Assembly (NCBI GenBank): GCA_002702965.1
Contig: PADE01000214.1
Span: forward strand, 1 to 9,291
DNA length: 9,291 bases
Source of the DNA: Planctomycetaceae bacterium
Lineage (GTDB): Bacteria; Planctomycetota; Planctomycetia; Pirellulales; Pirellulaceae
Reading direction: 5' to 3'
Shown here: in pieces, positions 1 to 7,174 of the stretch
How the letters are laid out: the number at the start of each line of letters is the position of its first letter
Position numbering within the stretch: the stretch's first letter is position 1
Made by a program: the position numbers and the translations under genes
The notes under the pieces: generated by a model
What the model was told of the DNA's origin: nothing
Database searches by the model: none
The model's input: the letters and a program-made list of their open reading frames with translations, nothing else

Positions 1-211
1 TGTCACAACCCACTATTTGAGGCGCAGCAAACAACCTCCCGCAGGCCCTAGTTTCGAATATAGTTGTGGTCTGGCAGCTGACAATGAACATCCGCTACAC
101 GATGGTATATCACCTGTTCATGGAGTTCCGAAATTACCGTTTGTGACGGTGACCGGCCCGGTAAACTGTATGCGGTAGCGTGGGCTCACGTTCGTCGTCA
201 ATGCACTAAAC
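1..211. other. Left-edge region without a recognisable gene
   Basis: No gene can be supported here. G+C is about 51 percent (92 of the first 180 bases), clearly below the genes that follow. One + frame is open from base 2 to a TAG at 176-178, about 58 codons, and could be the tail of a gene starting outside the window, but its peptide resembles no family I know. A 20-codon ATG reading frame at 84-146 is too short and featureless to call. The region most likely holds the end of an upstream unit plus spacer and promoter DNA for the gene at 264. Confidence 0.5.
134..152. other. Short inverted repeat, possible stem-loop
   Basis: TTACCGT and ACGGTGA flank a five-base loop (TTGTG) and can pair over seven positions, one of them a G-U wobble. 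A second short palindrome, ACCGG-C-CCGGT, follows at 152-162. No T tract follows, so this is not a convincing intrinsic terminator. It may be a chance structure or the end of an upstream transcript. Confidence 0.2.
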
Positions 212-220
212 TGGTAGAGT
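212..220 (+). promoter_or_regulatory. Putative extended -10 promoter element
   Basis: The sequence TGGTAGAGT fits the extended -10 pattern TGnTATAAT, with 4 of 6 hexamer bases matching. No good -35 box is seen 16-18 bases upstream. It lies 43 bases before the ATG at 264, and similar TGnTA elements lie before the other two transcription units in the window. It also supports starting the gene at 264, because the alternative GTG at 219 falls inside this element. Confidence 0.3.
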
Positions 221-263
221 GGGTTTCGTCCCTCCGCTCGTTCCCGCTGGGAATTTTCAATCG

Positions 264-3098
264 ATGGATTTGCGTTTTGGCCTCATTCTGATTCTGTTTT
301 TGGCCCCTCTCGCGCCTCAACGCTTGGCGGCGGCCGAGACGCCTCCCGGGCTGACCGAAGCCGAGACGGCCCTGTTTGAGAAAAAGATCCGACCGATTCT
401 CGTCGAGCACTGCTACAGCTGCCATTCCGCGGCGGCGGCGCGGGTCAAGAAACTGCGGGGCGGACTGCGTCTGGACCGTCGCGCGGGGCTGCTACAAGGG
501 GGCGACACCGGTCCGGCGATCGTGCCGGGCAAACCGGAGCAGAGTTTGCTGCTAAAGGCGCTCCGCTACGAAGAGCTGGAGATGCCACCCGCTGGCCCGT
601 TGCCGCCGGCGGTGATCGCGGACTTCCGCACTTGGATCGCGCGCGGCGCCCCCGATCCACGCAGCGGGTCAGCTGACAAGTCGGACGGCATTGACCTGGA
701 ACAAGGCCGCCGGCGATGGGCTTACCGACCATTGAACCGGCCGGCCCATCCCACGCCGATTGGCGGTCCGGCCGTATCCCCAATCGACGCATTTGTGATC
801 GCTCGACTGCAGGCTGCCAAAATCCCGCGCGCGCCAGAAGCCGATCGCCGGGTACTGGCCCGTCGTCTGTACTTCGATCTGATCGGACTGCCACCCACTC
901 CGCAACAGCTGGCGACCTTCCTGCAAGACGACGCACCCGACGCGGTGGAACGCCTGGTCAGTCGCCTGCTGGCGTCGCCCCGTTTCGGTGAACGCTGGGG
1001 ACGGCACTGGCTCGATGTGGTGCGGTTCGCGGAGTCGATCACGCTGCGCGGTTTCCTGTTCCCCGAGGCCTGGCGATACCGCGACTACGTCATCGAATCG
1101 CTGAACACCGATCGGCCATTTGACCGCTTCACCCGCGAGCAAGTTGCCGGGGATCTGCTCCCCGCCCAAACGCTGCAACAGCGACAGCGCGGCGTCATCG
1201 CCACCGCGCTGCTGACGCTCGGTAACAGCAACCTCGAAGATCAGGACAAAGCCAAGCTGCGGATGGACGTGGTCGATGAGCAGTTGGAGACGATCGGTCG
1301 CGGCTTTCTGGCTCAAACGATTGGTTGCGCTCGTTGCCATGACCATAAATTCGACCCGATTCCAACCCGTGATTACTACGCGCTGGCCGGCATACTGCGA
1401 AATACCAAAACGTTGAACCACGCCAATGTCTCGAAGTGGATCGAACTGCCGCTGCCGCTCTCCCCCGAACGGGCTGCCGAGTTCCGTCAATGGGAAACCG
1501 AAATCGCCGACCTGCAAAAACGTATCAAGACGCTCACAGCCGACGGAAAGAGCCGAGCCGTCGCGATGGTGCCGCTCCCAGTGGCGCGCGTCGCGGGCGT
1601 GGCCGTGGACGACCGGCAAGCAGTCAAGACGGGGGCCTGGATGCACTCCCAGTTCACCAAGAGTTATGTGGGAATCGGTTATCAACACGATCGGGGCGAG
1701 GGTAAGGGCCAGAAAACGGCCACGTTTCGTGCGCAGCTGCCGCGCGACGGTGATTACGAAGTGCGGTTCGCTTACACGCCGGGAGGGAATCGCAGCCCAG
1801 CCGTTCCGGTCAAAGTGATCAGCGCCGACGGGGAGAAAACCGTCACCATCAACCAACAGCGAACTCCCCCCATCGATGGTCGCTTCATCTCTCTGGGACG
1901 ATATCACTTCCTCCGAGATGGGGTGTCTGAAGTCGTGGTCGTCAACCGTGGGACGACCGGTGTGGTCATTATCGACGCCGTGCAGTTTCTGCCTGCCGCG
2001 CTGGCTGACAAGAAACCCAAACCCGCGGCGAAGACCAAACCGTCCTCGCCGCGAATGTTGGCGAAACTGAAAAAGGAACTGCAGGCATTGACGGACAAAA
2101 CCGGCGCGCGACCCAAATACATGTCGGTGCAGGAAGAGGATGAGATCGAGGACACCCGGATCCACATTCGGGGCAACGTACACACGCTAGGCGAGCGGGT
2201 TCCACGCGGTTTTCTGCAGGTCGCCGGGGACGGCTCGCAGCCGCCTCTTTCCAAGCAGCACAGTGGGAGGCGGGAATTGGCGGAGTGGATCACCAGCCGC
2301 GCGAACCCGCTCACCTCCCGGGTACTCGTCAACCGGTTGTGGCACTGGCTATTCGGTGTCGGGTTGGTGCGCACCCCCGACAACTTCGGTGCTACCGGCG
2401 CAGCACCGTCGCACCCGCAATTACTCGACTACTTGGCCGCGCGGCTGCTGGAGAGAGATTGGTCGGTCAAGAACACACTGCGTGAGATGGTGTTGTCACA
2501 GACCTATCGGCTCTCCACGCAACCACAGGGTCCCGGCATGCGCAGCGACCCTGAGAACGTGTTGCTGTGGCGGATGCGCCGACGGCGACTCGATGCCGAA
2601 AGCCTGCTCGACGCGATGCTCATGGTCACCGGTTCTCTACGCTCCGACATGGGGGGCGCGACGATTCGCTCCGGGACCACCAACGACTACGGCTATCAGC
2701 ACGGTGGCGAGCGGCGCGCCGTGTACTGGCCGGTGCTTCGCAACTCGCTCCCCGAGATTTTCGATATCTTCGATTTCGCCAACCCGAGCATGGTCACGGG
2801 GAGTCGCGACGTCAGTAGCACCCCCCCCCAAGCGCTGTTCTTGATGAACAATCCCTGGGTCATCCAGCAAGCCGAACGCGGCGCCGCGCGATTCCTGCAG
2901 CCGAGCGGCCTCACCGACGACGAGCGGCTCGCACAAGTATTCCTAGCGACACTCGGTCGCAATCCCGGGCCGACAGAATCTCACGCCATCCTGGAGTTCC
3001 TGGCGGCCGCCGATCAAGATAAGATAGCTCGACAGTTCCGCTGGACCCAAGTCCTTCACGCCTTGTTTGGCTCGATCGATTTTCGCTACCTGCCGTGA
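264..3098 (+). CDS. Secreted PSCyt1 / DUF1549 / DUF1553 protein with carbohydrate-binding-like insert
   Basis: This is a 944-residue exported protein of the planctomycete cytochrome family; its biochemical role is unproven. The ATG at 264 is preferred because it puts a signal peptide at the N terminus, with likely cleavage after LAAA (residue 24); the GTG at 219 would add 15 unlikely residues. Domains in order: PSCyt1, with heme motif CYSCH at residues 50-54 and a probable axial Met at 107 (EMPP); DUF1549, about 172-378, with a second CXXCH in CARCHDHKFDPI from residue 355; a beta-rich insert at about 446-580 resembling the Golvesin/Xly carbohydrate-binding-like domain (VDDRQAV, WMHS, VGIGYQHD, IDAVQF); a Lys/Pro-rich linker near 585-600; DUF1553, about 625-940, with RGNVHTLGE, ANPLTSRVLVNRLWHWLFG and STPPQALFLMN. 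The DUF1501 gene follows after 32 bases, the usual pairing. Family identity is firm; heme occupancy and substrate are inference. Confidence 0.93.
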   Translation: MDLRFGLILILFLAPLAPQRLAAAETPPGLTEAETALFEKKIRPILVEHCYSCHSAAAARVKKLRGGLRLDRRAGLLQGGDTGPAIVPGKPEQSLLLKALRYEELEMPPAGPLPPAVIADFRTWIARGAPDPRSGSADKSDGIDLEQGRRRWAYRPLNRPAHPTPIGGPAVSPIDAFVIARLQAAKIPRAPEADRRVLARRLYFDLIGLPPTPQQLATFLQDDAPDAVERLVSRLLASPRFGERWGRHWLDVVRFAESITLRGFLFPEAWRYRDYVIESLNTDRPFDRFTREQVAGDLLPAQTLQQRQRGVIATALLTLGNSNLEDQDKAKLRMDVVDEQLETIGRGFLAQTIGCARCHDHKFDPIPTRDYYALAGILRNTKTLNHANVSKWIELPLPLSPERAAEFRQWETEIADLQKRIKTLTADGKSRAVAMVPLPVARVAGVAVDDRQAVKTGAWMHSQFTKSYVGIGYQHDRGEGKGQKTATFRAQLPRDGDYEVRFAYTPGGNRSPAVPVKVISADGEKTVTINQQRTPPIDGRFISLGRYHFLRDGVSEVVVVNRGTTGVVIIDAVQFLPAALADKKPKPAAKTKPSSPRMLAKLKKELQALTDKTGARPKYMSVQEEDEIEDTRIHIRGNVHTLGERVPRGFLQVAGDGSQPPLSKQHSGRRELAEWITSRANPLTSRVLVNRLWHWLFGVGLVRTPDNFGATGAAPSHPQLLDYLAARLLERDWSVKNTLREMVLSQTYRLSTQPQGPGMRSDPENVLLWRMRRRRLDAESLLDAMLMVTGSLRSDMGGATIRSGTTNDYGYQHGGERRAVYWPVLRNSLPEIFDIFDFANPSMVTGSRDVSSTPPQALFLMNNPWVIQQAERGAARFLQPSGLTDDERLAQVFLATLGRNPGPTESHAILEFLAAADQDKIARQFRWTQVLHALFGSIDFRYLP
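2821..2829 (+). repeat. C9 homopolymer inside the DUF1553 coding sequence
   Basis: Nine consecutive C bases encode part of the motif STPPQALF near the C-terminal end of DUF1553. The reading frame is intact through the tract and continues for about 90 codons to the stop, so the count of nine is consistent with a functional gene. Gain or loss of one C would disrupt the protein end. Confidence 0.9.
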
Positions 3099-3115
3099 CC
3101 CGGTTGCCGCCTCGC

Positions 3116-3123
3116 GAGGAAAG
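3116..3123 (+). promoter_or_regulatory. Ribosome binding site of the DUF1501 gene
   Basis: GAGGAAAG lies just before the ATG at 3131, with 7 bases between its last base and the start codon. It decides the start: the GTG at 3095, which overlaps the preceding TGA, has no comparable site and would add 12 residues in front of the twin-arginine signal. Confidence 0.65.
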
Positions 3124-3130
3124 ACCGACT

Positions 3131-4549
3131 ATGCCGCAAACCATCACCGATCGCCGTCAGGCGCTGACCGCGGCAGCTTGCGGATTCGGACAACTGGCGC
3201 TGGCCGGGCTGTTGCCGCAAACGGCGCCGGCGGCCCTTCCCGGACCGGCTCCCCAACCGCACTTTGCCCCCCGCGCCAAACGGGTGATTTTTCTGTTCAT
3301 GCAAGGCGGACCGAGTCAGGTCGACACCTTCGATTACAAACCGTTGCTTCCACGTAAGCATGGCCAGAGCCTGGCGTTTGACGACGCGCGCACGATTGCC
3401 AAGACTGGAAAACGCGGCAGTTCACAGCTCGTCAAGAAACCACTCTGGAAATTTCGGCAGTACGGTGAGTCCGGCCGTTGGGTCTCTGATCTATTTCCTG
3501 AAATCGGACGTCATGCGGATCAGCTCTGCATGTTGCATTCGATGCACACCGAGGGAATCGCCCACGGCCCAGCGACGCTGTTTCTACATTGCGGTTCGAC
3601 CAATCTGGTTCGACCCTCAATGGGATCCTGGGTGCATTACGGATTGGGGAGCGAAAACGACAATTTGCCCGGCTTTGTCTCGATCTGTCCGTCACCCGGT
3701 AACGGCGGGGCGCGTAACTACGACAACGCTTTCTTGCCGCCCGTCTATCGGGGAACGACGCTCGGCAGCGCCGGTCGGCCCGCTACCGAGGCGCGCATCC
3801 GGGACTTGGTCAACCCGCGATACCAACCTGCTCAACAGCGGCAACAGTTCGCATTGCTGCAGTCGATCAACGCCGCACAACTGGCGAGCCAAACGTCCGA
3901 TGTAAAGTTGGAATCGGTGATCAGTTCGTTTGAGCTCGCCTGGCGGATGCAGCGCAACGCCCCCTCGGTCCTGGATCTGACGCGTGAAACCGAGTCGACG
4001 TTGCAGCTGTACGGCATCGATCAGAAGGAAACGCAGAACTTCGGGCACCAATGCCTGATGGCCCGGCGGATGTGCGAAGCGGGCGTCCGTTACATTCAAG
4101 TCACCTACGGCGACAGTACGGCGAATCCGGCCTGGGACCAGCATTCCAACCTGCCCAAACACGCAGACCACGCCCGCGCCGTCGACCGACCGATCGCCGG
4201 CCTGCTCAAGGATCTCAAACAACGGGGGCTACTGGAAGACACGCTGGTTTGGTGGGGTGCGGAATTCGGACGCACACCGTACGCCCAGGACAAGGGTACA
4301 GGCCGCGACCACAACCCGGATGGCTTTACGGCCTGGCTGGCCGGTGGCGGAGTCAAACCGGGGATCGCCGTTGGCGCTACCGATGAGCTGGGCCACGTGG
4401 CAGTCGAAAACAAGATCCACATGCACGATTTGCACGCCACCATCTTGCACCTGCTGGGAATCGACCACCGGCGGTTGACCTACCGGTACTCGGGACGCGA
4501 TTTCCGCCTGACGGATGTCCACGGCCGTGTCGTGCGCGAGATTCTCTAG
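3131..4549 (+). CDS. DUF1501 family protein, sulfatase/alkaline phosphatase fold, exported
   Basis: This 472-residue protein is a typical full-length DUF1501 member; the family belongs to the alkaline phosphatase/sulfatase superfamily, but no substrate is established. The N terminus has a twin-arginine-like signal (TDRRQALT, Arg 8-9) followed by a hydrophobic, Ala/Leu-rich stretch, so export in folded form by Tat is likely. Core motifs are present: MQGGPSQVDTFD at 57-68, WDQH at 335-338, EFGRTP at 378-383, GRDHNP from 391, and HMHDLHATIL from 430. The Asp and His residues in these motifs are the expected metal ligands of the fold. The gene sits 32 bases after the DUF1553 gene and is almost surely co-transcribed with it. 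This gene pair recurs across planctomycete genomes and is thought to act together outside the cytoplasm. Nothing is truncated. Family assignment is firm; catalytic activity is inference. Confidence 0.93.
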   Translation: MPQTITDRRQALTAAACGFGQLALAGLLPQTAPAALPGPAPQPHFAPRAKRVIFLFMQGGPSQVDTFDYKPLLPRKHGQSLAFDDARTIAKTGKRGSSQLVKKPLWKFRQYGESGRWVSDLFPEIGRHADQLCMLHSMHTEGIAHGPATLFLHCGSTNLVRPSMGSWVHYGLGSENDNLPGFVSICPSPGNGGARNYDNAFLPPVYRGTTLGSAGRPATEARIRDLVNPRYQPAQQRQQFALLQSINAAQLASQTSDVKLESVISSFELAWRMQRNAPSVLDLTRETESTLQLYGIDQKETQNFGHQCLMARRMCEAGVRYIQVTYGDSTANPAWDQHSNLPKHADHARAVDRPIAGLLKDLKQRGLLEDTLVWWGAEFGRTPYAQDKGTGRDHNPDGFTAWLAGGGVKPGIAVGATDELGHVAVENKIHMHDLHATILHLLGIDHRRLTYRYSGRDFRLTDVHGRVVREIL

Positions 4550-4600
4550 TCCGCCGGACGCGGCGAGCCATCCCATTTCTGATAGCCGCGCACGGGCGCC

Positions 4601-4636
4601 TCGCGCGAATGCTTCGGCAACGTCGAATGCGCGCGA
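4601..4636. other. Inverted repeat in the spacer after the DUF1501 gene
   Basis: TCGCGCG (4601-4607) and CGCGCGA (4630-4636) can form a 7-bp GC stem around a 22-base loop, followed by TTTCTCT. The loop contains TGC-TTCG-GCA, a small UUCG-type hairpin. It might be a weak terminator for the upstream pair, but the loop is long, the T-rich tail is poor, and CGAATGC is also repeated directly here (4606-4612 and 4624-4630). Confidence 0.25.
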
Positions 4637-4642
4637 TTTCTC

Positions 4643-4651
4643 TGCTAAGAT
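4643..4651 (+). promoter_or_regulatory. Putative extended -10 promoter of the FGE-like gene
   Basis: TGCTAAGAT matches TGnTATAAT with the TG extension and 4 of 6 hexamer bases. No clear -35 is present. It lies 40 bases before the GTG at 4692, leaving room for a short leader with a ribosome binding site. Together with the 142-base spacer it suggests the FGE-like gene is transcribed separately from the DUF1501 pair. Confidence 0.4.
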
Positions 4652-4679
4652 GCTCGCGTAGTGCCAACACTCTTCCGGT

Positions 4680-4684
4680 GAGGA
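4680..4684 (+). promoter_or_regulatory. Ribosome binding site of the FGE-like gene
   Basis: GAGGA is separated by 7 bases from the GTG at 4692 and by 13 bases from the in-frame ATG at 4698. The spacing favours the GTG start, although the two starts differ by only two residues. Confidence 0.55.
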
Positions 4685-4691
4685 CATTGAC

Positions 4692-7004
4692 GTGTGCATG
4701 TATTCCCGAATCCAGCTTCGTGTGTCGCTCCTGTACCGCACCTGGGGGCTGCTCTTCTGCCTCATGCCAACCGGCCATCTGTGGGGCCAGGAACAAGCGG
4801 CGCAACCGCGTACCGCGCAAAATGCCAAAGATAGCGCTGAGATGATCCTGGTGCCCAGCGGCCAGTTCCTGATGGGGTCGACGCCCGAGGACGTCGGACC
4901 GCAGTTCACCGCAACCGGTTTGCCGGAAGCGTGGAAGAAATACACCGACGACGAGGCGCCGCGGCATGCTCGGACCATCGACGCCTTCTACATGTACCGC
5001 TACGAGGTCACCAACGGGCAGTACCACAAGTTCACCACCGCCACCGGCCATCGCACCCCGCCCCACTGGAAGGGTCCCGATCCGCCCACAGGAAAAGACG
5101 ATCACCCGGTGGTCGAGGTCAGTTGGGACGATGCCCGGGCCTACTGTCGCTGGGCCGGGACCCAATTGCCAAGCGAGGCCCAGTGGGAATACGCGGCGCG
5201 GGGAGCCGGTTCGCAGGATGCCGAGGGCCAACTCAAGCCCGGCCCCGCCTTCCCCTGGGGCAACAAGTGGGACCGCCAGCTATGCAACAACTCGTCGTAT
5301 CACGCTGGCCGTGACCTGGTGAGTGCCGACGGTTGGACCGAGTGGTACGACGGCAAGCAGAAAGTCGACTACCCGCTGACCACCAAGGGCGGATCGTTTC
5401 CCGAGTCGAGGAGCCCTTTCGGTATCGATGACATGGCTGGCAACGCCTGGGAGTGGTGTCTGGATTACCAGCTGCCCTACCAGACCGATACATTGCCGAC
5501 CGATTCTACTCTGCGTTCCCGCCGCGGGGGATCGTGGGCCAACGTCGCCCTCCATCTGCGCAGCGCCGACCGTCAGGGCGCCGCAGCCGGCAACCTGAAC
5601 CTCTACACGGGCTTTCGCTGCGTGCGGCCCGCCGGCAAACCGCGCACGCAAGGTCCCGTCGACGTCCAACAGGCTGGTGATCGCTTCGTCAACTTTGTGT
5701 TGCACGAAATCGAGGCAGCCGCGGAACGGATGTCGGGAATCACACGCGCCGCCAATCGCGCCGCCGACCGCATCGTTCACCTCGATGGCAAATTGCTCTC
5801 CGCCGGCGACCAGAGCTTCTCGCTGGAACCGGTCTGGCGGGCCGGCGGAATCGCCTTTTCGCGCCAGTACACCCCTGCCGGGTCGGCAGCTGGCTTCAAG
5901 AAACTCGACTCGCCCGAGGACAAGGTGCCGTACTACCGCACCGAAGGTTTCGTCGAGCACTTCACCGTCAAAACGGCAACGGCCAACGATGTGGTGCTGT
6001 TGGGATTCGAGAATGAGACCGAAGAACGTAAACACGCCGTTCCGCTCGCTCGCCAGTTGCTCGACGATAAAGCCCTGGTCATTTTCTTCGGGTCGGCCGA
6101 GGGAGCCCAGCGACTCGAAAAAGCGGTCGGCCCCAACGACAACCTGATGACGGTCACTCACACCGTCCCAGACGGAGGTGTGATCTCGGTCAAGGGTTGG
6201 CCCGAGAAAATCTGCTCGGGTCGCAGCATCGCCAACCGGCTTTATCTGTGGACGTTCGAAGCCGAGCTGATCGGGGCGTTCCTCCGGCGGGGCAAGATGC
6301 CAGGAATCCTGTTGTCCGTGACCTACGAGAGCCCACAGATCTTCAACCAGCCGCTGTTGAACAAGTACAAGTTCGTTCCCGCCTTCAATGTCACCCCGGT
6401 TAAAGAAGGTCAACTCGGCCGCACCTACCTCGGCCACATCGATCGGATCGTCGGCCGAATTCTCGACGGACAACGGCACAAGTTCCGCAAGGCGGCCCGT
6501 TGGCTGGCCGAGGCGGCACGCAAGAAACAGACCAGCTACGCGCTGCTGATTCACGGACTCGATCCCGAGAATCTGCCGGGCGATCCCGGATTGTTCAAGG
6601 TCTTCAGCGAAGGCAACGCCTACTACCCACAGATGGACACGCTGCTCAAACCGGACGACGTGGCGTTGTTCGTCGGATACAACTGGTTCCCGCGCCGGTT
6701 AGCCAAAACCGTCGACAAAGCCCAGGCCCGACAGATCCTCTGCTTCACCCTGGTCGACGAAGCACCACCCAATCCGGCGCTGTACGGCGAAGTGGGCGAA
6801 CTCTATCACCCGACGTCGTTCGACCAGTTGCCGCAAGGCGAGAACCGGATCTACATCGACCTGCGGTTCGCCCAGTACAACGCTGTGCTGAAGATCCCCG
6901 GATTTCCCGTACCGGCGCTCGAGACGTCGTCGTTTGCCGAAGACGTGGTTTACTGGCATCTGGTGGCCGATACGATCGAACTGCTGGGGACCGAGGCGCG
7001 CTAA
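4692..7004 (+). CDS. Exported FGE-like domain fused to a C-terminal SIS-like region
   Basis: A 770-residue protein starting at GTG 4692 (GAGGA 7 bases upstream). Residues 1-35 look like a signal peptide with basic residues and a hydrophobic core (GLLFCLM). Residues 50-315 form an FGE-sulfatase domain of the SUMF1/PvdO/EgtB superfamily: MILVPSGQFLMGS, YEVTNGQYHKF, HPVVEVSWDDARAYCRWAG, LPSEAQWEYAARG, FPWGN, MAGNAWEWCLD, RGGSW at 278-282 and GFRCVRP at 307. The cysteines that make formylglycine in true FGE follow GGSW; here that segment reads ANVALHLRSADR, without cysteine, so sulfatase activation is unlikely. Residues about 330-768 are not FGE. They look like two SIS-type halves: LLSAG near 369 with DVVLLGF at 433, and ALLIHG at 617 with DDVALFVGYN from 655. 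The SIS reading is fold-level inference from pattern, not a firm match. Substrate and activity are unknown. Confidence 0.85.
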   Translation: MCMYSRIQLRVSLLYRTWGLLFCLMPTGHLWGQEQAAQPRTAQNAKDSAEMILVPSGQFLMGSTPEDVGPQFTATGLPEAWKKYTDDEAPRHARTIDAFYMYRYEVTNGQYHKFTTATGHRTPPHWKGPDPPTGKDDHPVVEVSWDDARAYCRWAGTQLPSEAQWEYAARGAGSQDAEGQLKPGPAFPWGNKWDRQLCNNSSYHAGRDLVSADGWTEWYDGKQKVDYPLTTKGGSFPESRSPFGIDDMAGNAWEWCLDYQLPYQTDTLPTDSTLRSRRGGSWANVALHLRSADRQGAAAGNLNLYTGFRCVRPAGKPRTQGPVDVQQAGDRFVNFVLHEIEAAAERMSGITRAANRAADRIVHLDGKLLSAGDQSFSLEPVWRAGGIAFSRQYTPAGSAAGFKKLDSPEDKVPYYRTEGFVEHFTVKTATANDVVLLGFENETEERKHAVPLARQLLDDKALVIFFGSAEGAQRLEKAVGPNDNLMTVTHTVPDGGVISVKGWPEKICSGRSIANRLYLWTFEAELIGAFLRRGKMPGILLSVTYESPQIFNQPLLNKYKFVPAFNVTPVKEGQLGRTYLGHIDRIVGRILDGQRHKFRKAARWLAEAARKKQTSYALLIHGLDPENLPGDPGLFKVFSEGNAYYPQMDTLLKPDDVALFVGYNWFPRRLAKTVDKAQARQILCFTLVDEAPPNPALYGEVGELYHPTSFDQLPQGENRIYIDLRFAQYNAVLKIPGFPVPALETSSFAEDVVYWHLVADTIELLGTEAR

Positions 7005-7084
7005 GTACGGCCGCGTCGCGAGCAACGCACGGTTTCGCGATCGGTGTCCGCGGCGCCAGCAACCCGGTAGCCGCACTCCGGTCG

Positions 7085-7099
7085 GCTGATAGAATCAGC
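7085..7099. promoter_or_regulatory. Extended -10 element embedded in a perfect inverted repeat
   Basis: TGATAGAAT at 7087-7095 matches TGnTATAAT with 5 of 6 hexamer bases, the best of the three such elements in the window. It overlaps GCTGAT-AGA-ATCAGC, a perfect 6-bp inverted repeat with a 3-base centre. The repeat may be an operator covering the -10, a small RNA hairpin if transcription starts upstream, or coincidence. No good -35 is visible. The following gene could start at GTG 7142 (46 bases on) or ATG 7175 (79 bases on). Confidence 0.4.
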
Positions 7100-7174
7100 G
7101 TGCTGCTTCGCGACCCGCGCAGATCCCGTGATCCGGATCTGGTGCACGAACCCCCGTACTGGCAGAGCCCACCG

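Noticed and set aside
84..146. Small ATG frame of 20 codons in the left leader
   Set aside because: No ribosome binding site, no similarity, and no context to support a peptide gene.
2..178. Frame open from the left edge, possible tail of an upstream gene
   Set aside because: About 58 codons with lower G+C and no recognisable motif; cannot be told from chance.
669..2183. A 504-codon open frame on the - strand
   Set aside because: It is antisense to conserved DUF1549/DUF1553-type coding, has no recognisable domain, and arises from high-G+C codon structure.
3095..3130. GTG start overlapping the preceding stop (GTGA) for the DUF1501 gene
   Set aside because: The ATG at 3131 has a good ribosome binding site and puts the twin-arginine signal at the N terminus.
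4229..4978. A - strand open frame spanning the 4550-4691 spacer
   Set aside because: It runs antisense across the ends of two well-supported genes and its product shows no domain; the spacer itself carries + strand promoter-like features.
5280..6554. A 424-codon open frame on the - strand
   Set aside because: Antisense shadow of the FGE-like/SIS-like gene, with no family resemblance or start signal.
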